Of a stretch of DNA of 64,000 bases, positions 60,159 to 64,000 are shown piece after piece; the stretch's first letter is position 1, and the number at the start of each line of letters is the position of its first letter. The stretch is from Chloroflexi bacterium HGW-Chloroflexi-6 (lineage in GTDB: Bacteria; Chloroflexota; Anaerolineae; Anaerolineales; Villigracilaceae): positions 1 to 64,000 of the forward strand of contig PHBU01000005.1 of NCBI GenBank assembly GCA_002840685.1, given 5' to 3'. The notes under the pieces were generated by a model. It saw only the letters and a list, made by a program, of their open reading frames with translations, did not search any database and was not told the origin of the DNA. The position numbers and the translations under genes were made by a program.

Positions 60159-60660
60159 TCCGATTGCGACAACTACTTTTATCGTGTCGTTTGGCGTTGT
60201 AGTTACCGTTACAAGTCTTATATATCTGATAGCTTTTTTCAAGGACGCGAAATATCTTTTTGGCCTCCCAAAGTTGTTGGAATTCCCCTTTGTATTCACA
60301 AACAATAGTCACAGTCATGTCGTTATTCAAAACTTACAATTGGTGTTTTTGCATGAAAAACAACCGCGTCCTTTAAGTTTTATTGCTACAGTCAAAAAGT
60401 TAGGCCGTGATGATGACCGCGCCTTTGCAACTCAATTTGTGGTTCCCCCACAAGAACCAATTTCATTAATTTGTGAGTTTCAGCGTAATCCTGGTGGTAT
60501 GCTATTTGAAATTTGCGATTATAAAATTGAACTCCAAGCCAAAATTGAAGGAAGCGATAAGTGGAGACAGATTTGTCGTTTTCCACTCAAGGTAAATGAG
60601 CGAAGTGTAACAAGCATCAATAGGCAATTTATCGTTCACGATAATATGGTTAATAGTTAA
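60127..60660 (+). CDS. Cassette 1: hypothetical protein with one membrane helix
   Basis: The 177-residue protein begins MSEFFTWLSNNPIATTTFIV and has one N-terminal membrane helix (about 15-38). The soluble remainder is beta-rich (FPFVFTNNSHSHVVIQNLQL, then PISLICEFQRNPGGMLFEI), perhaps an immunoglobulin-like fold. AT-rich. It starts 43 bases after the cassette boundary and ends 11 bases before the attC, the tight packing typical of gene cassettes. Function unknown. Confidence 0.75.
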   Translation: MSEFFTWLSNNPIATTTFIVSFGVVVTVTSLIYLIAFFKDAKYLFGLPKLLEFPFVFTNNSHSHVVIQNLQLVFLHEKQPRPLSFIATVKKLGRDDDRAFATQFVVPPQEPISLICEFQRNPGGMLFEICDYKIELQAKIEGSDKWRQICRFPLKVNERSVTSINRQFIVHDNMVNS

Positions 60661-60671
60661 CTAAACCCGCC

Positions 60672-60802
60672 GCCCAACACCGTATGCACCGGACAAGTGC
60701 GGGCGTTGCCCTCGCTTGAAGGGATTCAGCGCCTTCGGCATTTTCTACCTTTAGGTTTTATCTGCCAATTCCCGCACTTGTCAGTAACGCCAGCCGTTGG
60801 GC
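60672..60802 (+). repeat. attC site 1
   Basis: R'' GCCCAAC (60672-60678) and R' GTTGGGC (60796-60802) bound a 131-bp imperfect palindrome. The inner arms GACAAGTGCGGG and CCCGCACTTGTC are perfectly complementary (12 bp). Order of boxes and length fit integron attC sites. Confidence 0.85.
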
Positions 60803-60868
60803 CGCCAGTTGTGCAAAAAACTTCAGAACCAACTTGTATTTGCAGAGAAAAGTGAAAGGGCAAATGCT

Positions 60869-61387
60869 ATGACAGATAAAAATGTTGACGCCTTGCTTAG
60901 GGAATATGATATTTGCGACAGACAAGTTGAGAGGGCTGATAATCAAACCTGGCAAATGGCTAGTGTAATTTTGCCGTTATCAGTAGCAGGGTTTGCGTAC
61001 TTTGGTATGACACCCAATCATACCCCTGAGCTCTTCTTGATATTGCTTGTTGTGGCAATAGGGTCAATAACACTTATAACCACGTGGTGGCTTTTGGCAC
61101 GCTCACGAAACACCTATCGCTATGTAGCCTTATATAGAATGCGCGAAATCGAGTCCGAATTAGGATTGTGGCATTATCACTACACATATTTCATTGGAAA
61201 ATCCAGAAAAGAGCAGAAAACTTTCGTTAAAGAGTTGAAAGATAATAAACAAAGATATCAGGCCTTAGAAAGCCAAGTGAACTCAACCACACATTTTGGA
61301 TTCCGCCGAATCACTTCCTTAATTGCGTTTATGTTTATTGCTGGCTGGCTAATTTTACTTATTCGAGAAATCATTTTGACCTTTTAA
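60869..61387 (+). CDS. Cassette 2: hypothetical membrane protein
   Basis: The 172-residue protein (MTDKNVDALLREYDICDRQV) has a helical soluble start, two membrane helices (about 32-50 and 57-78), a charged helical middle rich in Arg, Lys and Tyr, and a final membrane helix (about 148-170). The layout with three spans and a cytoplasmic helical loop is common in small effector-type proteins such as SLATT domains, but I see no firm match. The gene is AT-rich and lies wholly inside one cassette. Confidence 0.72.
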   Translation: MTDKNVDALLREYDICDRQVERADNQTWQMASVILPLSVAGFAYFGMTPNHTPELFLILLVVAIGSITLITTWWLLARSRNTYRYVALYRMREIESELGLWHYHYTYFIGKSRKEQKTFVKELKDNKQRYQALESQVNSTTHFGFRRITSLIAFMFIAGWLILLIREIILTF

Positions 61388-61413
61388 CAAACAATGATTG
61401 CTGGAAACCTAAA

Positions 61414-61562
61414 CGGCAACCCACCGATATAGGCATTAATTTACGGGAGTTTCAAGTTCAAATTCGAAACCGCCTTGCAAAAGCGGCCTCAAGATGCGGA
61501 TTCGGCGTTTGGTGGCTTTGTCCGCCAAATCCCGCCCTTGCCGGTAACGCCTGCCGTTGGCT
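61414..61562 (+). repeat. attC site 2 (left end degenerate)
   Basis: The right half has the family core GCGGATTCGGCGTTTGGTGG, CTTTGTCCGCCAAATCCCGC and CGGTAACGCCTGCC, ending in R' GTTGGCT (61556-61562). The left box is weak (CGGCAACCC near 61414). Confidence 0.7.
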
Positions 61563-61613
61563 TGCTACTTTGCAAAATCAAAATCGTAATTTAATCAACG
61601 TTGCTTCTTCACT

Positions 61614-62276
61614 ATGAATAACTTGATAACCCTTTCTTGTCCTTCCTGCGGGGCTAACCTCGAAGTAAATTCGGGAGCCAAGCAATTCGCCTGCAAATAT
61701 TGTGGCAGTGTTCATGTTTTGTCTGGTGTGTCACCCACAATTGATAGCAATAGCCCGATTTGCCCTGTGGCTTCTCATCAAGACGTAATACTCAAAGTTT
61801 CCGCTATCGTCAGAACGCAAGTCTTTGATGCCCCCGCTAATTCTCATTCTGAAACGCCTGTGACTTATATGTCACAACTCGGTAAAAAATTAATCTACCC
61901 TCCAAAACCTAACTTTCCTTTGGCTGCACTTACCACACGGGGAGGCATAATCAGTTTCGTTTTTATTGCTATTTTGCTTTTTGCAATTTTGGGCAATGCA
62001 ATATTTTTGCGTCTATTCCCTTCGGTCGACATTTGTGGGTTTATCTTGTTTTTGGTTGTAGGAGTATTTATAGTAACTCCAATAACTAAAAACACATTAA
62101 TTCCAATATTGAGCAAAAAGAATGCTGAATACAAAGAACGATATGAGCAATGGAGAATTGTCAAAAACCTCTGGGATAATGCTTATTATTGCCAAAGGCA
62201 TGATGTAGTTTTTATGAATGGCAACCAGCAAACAATTCCTTTGGACAAATTTCAATCGTTTTTATTGAGAAAGTAG
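61614..62276 (+). CDS. Cassette 3: zinc-ribbon membrane protein
   Basis: The 220-residue protein starts with a zinc ribbon (LSCPSCGANLEVNSG, then FACKYCGSVHVL). After a linker come two membrane helices (about 107-128 and 137-157) and a basic helical tail ending IPLDKFQSFLLRK. The N-terminal ribbon resembles that of the chromosomal gene at 33974 and of the next-but-two cassette (63950). No enzyme motif. AT-rich. Confidence 0.78.
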   Translation: MNNLITLSCPSCGANLEVNSGAKQFACKYCGSVHVLSGVSPTIDSNSPICPVASHQDVILKVSAIVRTQVFDAPANSHSETPVTYMSQLGKKLIYPPKPNFPLAALTTRGGIISFVFIAILLFAILGNAIFLRLFPSVDICGFILFLVVGVFIVTPITKNTLIPILSKKNAEYKERYEQWRIVKNLWDNAYYCQRHDVVFMNGNQQTIPLDKFQSFLLRK

Positions 62277-62318
62277 CATTTGTCTGAATTATAAAATCAA
62301 TCATCTCCGTCAAAAGCA

Positions 62319-62454
62319 AGCCAACACCGCGTGCACCGGACAAGTGCGGGCCGTTGGCCGCACTTTCAGGGAAGCAGCCCCAAAAGGCGGATTCGGCATC
62401 TGGTGCTTTTGTCCGCCAAGTCCCGCCCTTGCCGGTAACGCCAGTCCGTTAGGC
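62319..62454 (+). repeat. attC site 3
   Basis: R'' AGCCAAC (62319-62325) is the exact complement of GTTGGCT at 61556, the start of the same cassette. R' is GTTAGGC (62448-62454). Between them are ACCGGACAAGTGCGGG and the core GGCGGATTCGGCATCTGGTG; 136 bp. Confidence 0.85.
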
Positions 62455-62504
62455 GTTTCAATATAGAATGAACATAACTGATTACATTCATCAAGGTCAA
62501 TATC

Positions 62505-63008
62505 ATGGACGAATACCAGATTTTTCTCATTAGTGGGCTTGTTATCCTCATCTTGCTTCGCTTCGTGTTCCCCGTTATTTTTCAAAATAAGCATGCGCGT
62601 ATTTCCCGCTACTTTCGCCAAAATCCTAATATCCGTTTTCGGCTGGTCAAAGAACTCAGCCAAAAAGCATCCGAAAACCCTGGCGATTTATCGCCCATAG
62701 AAATGGTTGCTGTATTAACCTTGATTTATCTCAAGGAAACAATTTCTGACAGTCATGCCGCCGCACAAAGATTCTCAACGATCGGATGGGAAGGCAAGTT
62801 TAATGATGAGTTCTTTGATCGACTAGATTCCACGGCAAGAGCATTTTCAGCTAAAAGATGGAATCAAGAGGCGATTGATCTGTTTCGTTTAGGGCAAAGG
62901 ATTGCACAATCAAACACTAATTCGCATTGGGCAAGAGAGTTCGCAGGGAGTGTGGAAAGATTGCAATATCGGCAAGTTCAAAGTGGACTTCCAACCAAAA
63001 TGAGATGA
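62505..63008 (+). CDS. Cassette 4: hypothetical single-pass membrane protein
   Basis: The 167-residue protein has one N-terminal membrane helix (about 4-26, FLISGLVILILLRFVFPVIF) and a soluble helical remainder. The latter includes SPIEMVAVLTLIYLKETISD and RWNQEAIDLFRLGQRIAQS, the last resembling a TPR-like helix pair. Function unknown. It ends 34 bases before its attC and starts 50 bases after the previous one. Confidence 0.72.
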   Translation: MDEYQIFLISGLVILILLRFVFPVIFQNKHARISRYFRQNPNIRFRLVKELSQKASENPGDLSPIEMVAVLTLIYLKETISDSHAAAQRFSTIGWEGKFNDEFFDRLDSTARAFSAKRWNQEAIDLFRLGQRIAQSNTNSHWAREFAGSVERLQYRQVQSGLPTKMR

Positions 63009-63042
63009 AGATGGGCAAGATACAATTTCACAACACAAACAC

Positions 63043-63185
63043 GTCTAACACCACGGCAGGCAGCTCGCCCACACTTTCGGGATTCAGCCCCAACCCCGCG
63101 AGAGCACCGCAGCAGGCGGCGGATTCGGTGTCTGGTGGCTTTGTCCGCCAAGTCCCGCCCTTGCCGGTAACGCCTGCCGTTGGGC
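63043..63185 (+). repeat. attC site 4
   Basis: R'' GTCTAAC (63043-63049) differs by one base from the complement of GTTAGGC at the start of this cassette. R' is GTTGGGC (63179-63185). It has the inner CCACACTTTCGGGATTCAG, CCCCGCGAGAGCACCGC and the conserved GGCGGATTCGGTGTCTGGTG core; 143 bp. Confidence 0.82.
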
Positions 63186-63214
63186 AGGTCGCGAAAAGTT
63201 CAAGGGAAAATTTC

Positions 63215-63667
63215 GTGGAAAATACATTCACTTTCAAGCCAGTGTTTTGGCGTTTGCTTGTTGTTAGGTTTATTCCATTTTTCATAGGATTTGAAGGTTG
63301 TGATTTAATTTACAAATTAAACAAGCATTATCCTGTCACTCTTTTTTCAATATTACTAACGGCGAGTGGTGCATTAATAGGTTCGGCTATTGGCGTTCTG
63401 TTGACTCGTAAAACATTTACAATTGATATATCCAATGGCAATATAAGCGGACCTGGCGGAAGTGTGATGTTAAAGAAAGAAATACTTCCTGTTGCAGATT
63501 TAGAAGTTCAAAATTTCAGCAAGCAGTCTTTTTACGAAAAAATTTCAGGATTTTATTCGATACGCTCCAAAAACGGGCAAAGAATTATTTTCACGCCGTT
63601 TATTTATGATAAGGTTGCCAAAGATAAAGTCTACCGAGCAATAACTCAGACCTTATCTGGTGAATAG
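63215..63667 (+). CDS. Cassette 5: hypothetical membrane protein with PH-like domain
   Basis: From GTG 63215 (GGGAAAA about eight bases upstream) the product has 150 residues: a short polar start (ENTFTFKPVFW), two membrane helices (about 11-28 and 39-64) and a C-terminal strand-rich domain (RKTFTIDISNGNISGPGGSV, then FYSIRSKNGQRIIFTPFIYD). The helix pair plus PH-like domain parallels the gene at 22533-23105 in the other array. The frame is open further upstream only because attC 4 is stop-free. Confidence 0.7.
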   Translation: MENTFTFKPVFWRLLVVRFIPFFIGFEGCDLIYKLNKHYPVTLFSILLTASGALIGSAIGVLLTRKTFTIDISNGNISGPGGSVMLKKEILPVADLEVQNFSKQSFYEKISGFYSIRSKNGQRIIFTPFIYDKVAKDKVYRAITQTLSGE

Positions 63668-63734
63668 CAACATGTCGAAAATAAAATCTGATGGCAAAGT
63701 TCATTTTGAAGGCAATAGAGTCTTCAAGTTACCT

Positions 63735-63891
63735 GCCCAACACCGCGTGCACCCGAAAGTACGGGCGAATGCCCGCACTTTCGGGTCAGCGGCCCCAACC
63801 CCGCGAGAGCACCGGGGCAGGCGGCGGATTCGGCATCTGGTGCTTTTGTCCGCCAAGTCCCGCCCTGTGCCGGTAACGCCTGCCGTTGGAC
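63735..63891 (+). repeat. attC site 5
   Basis: R'' GCCCAAC (63735-63741) is the exact complement of GTTGGGC at 63179, the start of this cassette. R' is GTTGGAC (63885-63891). The inner arms ACCCGAAAGTACGGGC and GCCCGCACTTTCGGGT form a strong stem; 157 bp. Confidence 0.85.
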
Positions 63892-63949
63892 GCTACGCTT
63901 AAACCGTTTTTTCTTGAACTAACTAAATAGAAAACAGAGGGTTCGCTTC

Positions 63950-64000
63950 ATGCCAAACATATTCTTGAGATTGCATTGTCCCAGCTGCGGCAAAAATATT
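63950..64000 (+). CDS. Cassette 6: start of a zinc-ribbon protein (cut by window end)
   Basis: Seventeen codons are visible (MPNIFLRLHCPSCGKNI), including the first CxxC of a zinc ribbon like those at 33974 and 61614. It starts 58 bases after the previous attC. The array continues beyond the window. Confidence 0.6.
   Translation, partial: MPNIFLRLHCPSCGKNI

Noticed and set aside
62927..63214. N-terminal extension of cassette 5 through attC 4
   Set aside because: The frame is open only because the attC is free of stops; it overlaps cassette 4 and reads as repeat-derived residues.
60672..63891. CRISPR array
   Set aside because: Repeats are 131-157 bp, imperfectly palindromic and separated by ORFs of 450-660 bp, not short unique spacers.
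60078..64000. Integron integrase (intI)
   Set aside because: No tyrosine-recombinase-like product is encoded on either strand here or elsewhere in the window; if one exists it lies outside.
1..64000. tRNA or rRNA genes
   Set aside because: I found no cloverleaf-like segment with GGTTCGAATCC-type T arms and no rRNA-like sequence.

Overview
This 64 kb window looks like part of a bacterial chromosome of the phylum Chloroflexota, most likely class Anaerolineae. That placement is an inference from gene content and style: an SLH-domain surface protein, lipoproteins with Thr/Pro-rich linkers and SH3-like folds, several divergent ABC-2 exporters, GT-C glycosyltransferases, a fused 2-oxoacid:acceptor oxidoreductase, and attC-type repeats with small ORFs. 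The core is fairly GC-rich. The cassette regions and one HNH gene are clearly more AT-rich.

Layout. 1-7.15 kb: tail of an SLH protein, ruvB, then a minus-strand exporter operon (TetR regulator, ABC-2 permease, HlyD adaptor, deazaflavin-type oxidoreductase, two ABC ATPases) with a 14-bp palindromic operator in front of the regulator. 7.2-10.6 kb: a small membrane protein, then a c-di-GMP-I riboswitch and terminator leading a secreted subtilase. 10.7-19.9 kb: EamA transporter, CDGSH protein, GH16-like protein, UbiA prenyltransferase, DEAD-box helicase, SDR epimerase, SH3-like lipoprotein, GT-C glycosyltransferase, Imm5-like protein. 20.0-23.4 kb: a degenerate minus-strand set of attC-like repeats with small ORFs, including an Imm63-type orphan immunity gene and a GNAT acetyltransferase. 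23.4-27.7 kb: a second ABC-2 exporter operon and a HAD phosphatase. 27.8-36 kb: toroid-like protein, Fpg-like protein, MFS transporter, small membrane proteins, radical SAM, APH(6)-like kinase, zinc-ribbon protein and flavocytochrome. 36.2-42.4 kb: AT-rich HNH gene, ECF sigma/anti-sigma pair, GrpB-like, second deazaflavin-type enzyme, RlmI-like methyltransferase, YczE-like protein. 42.5-48.2 kb: a 7TM-Ser/Thr kinase followed by a PEBP lipoprotein, an alpha-oxoamine synthase, and an rsgA-RNHCP operon with a structured leader. 48.3-58.9 kb: EamA, Mrp, RicT-like PSP1, PIG-L deacetylase, BtuF-like protein, M20 amidohydrolase, GntR regulator, korAB, arfB. 59-64 kb: a beta-helix protein and then an intact run of gene cassettes separated by five attC sites, continuing past the window edge.

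The most notable observations are: (1) a CALIN-like cassette array at 60.08-64 kb in which the first seven bases of most cassettes are complementary, exactly or nearly so, to the R'' box of the attC at their own far end, the signature of site-specific cassette recombination; (2) an opposite-facing degenerate array about 37 kb away carrying an orphan immunity gene; (3) a c-di-GMP riboswitch controlling a secreted protease; (4) a recurring promoter-start layout, TATAAT-like box, exactly six bases, then the start codon, at six ORFs, implying leaderless mRNAs; (5) a 20-codon leader ORF and two intrinsic terminators before rsgA; (6) a C-rich palindromic repeat lying in frame inside the RlmI-like gene. 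No integron integrase, CRISPR array, rRNA or tRNA gene was seen.
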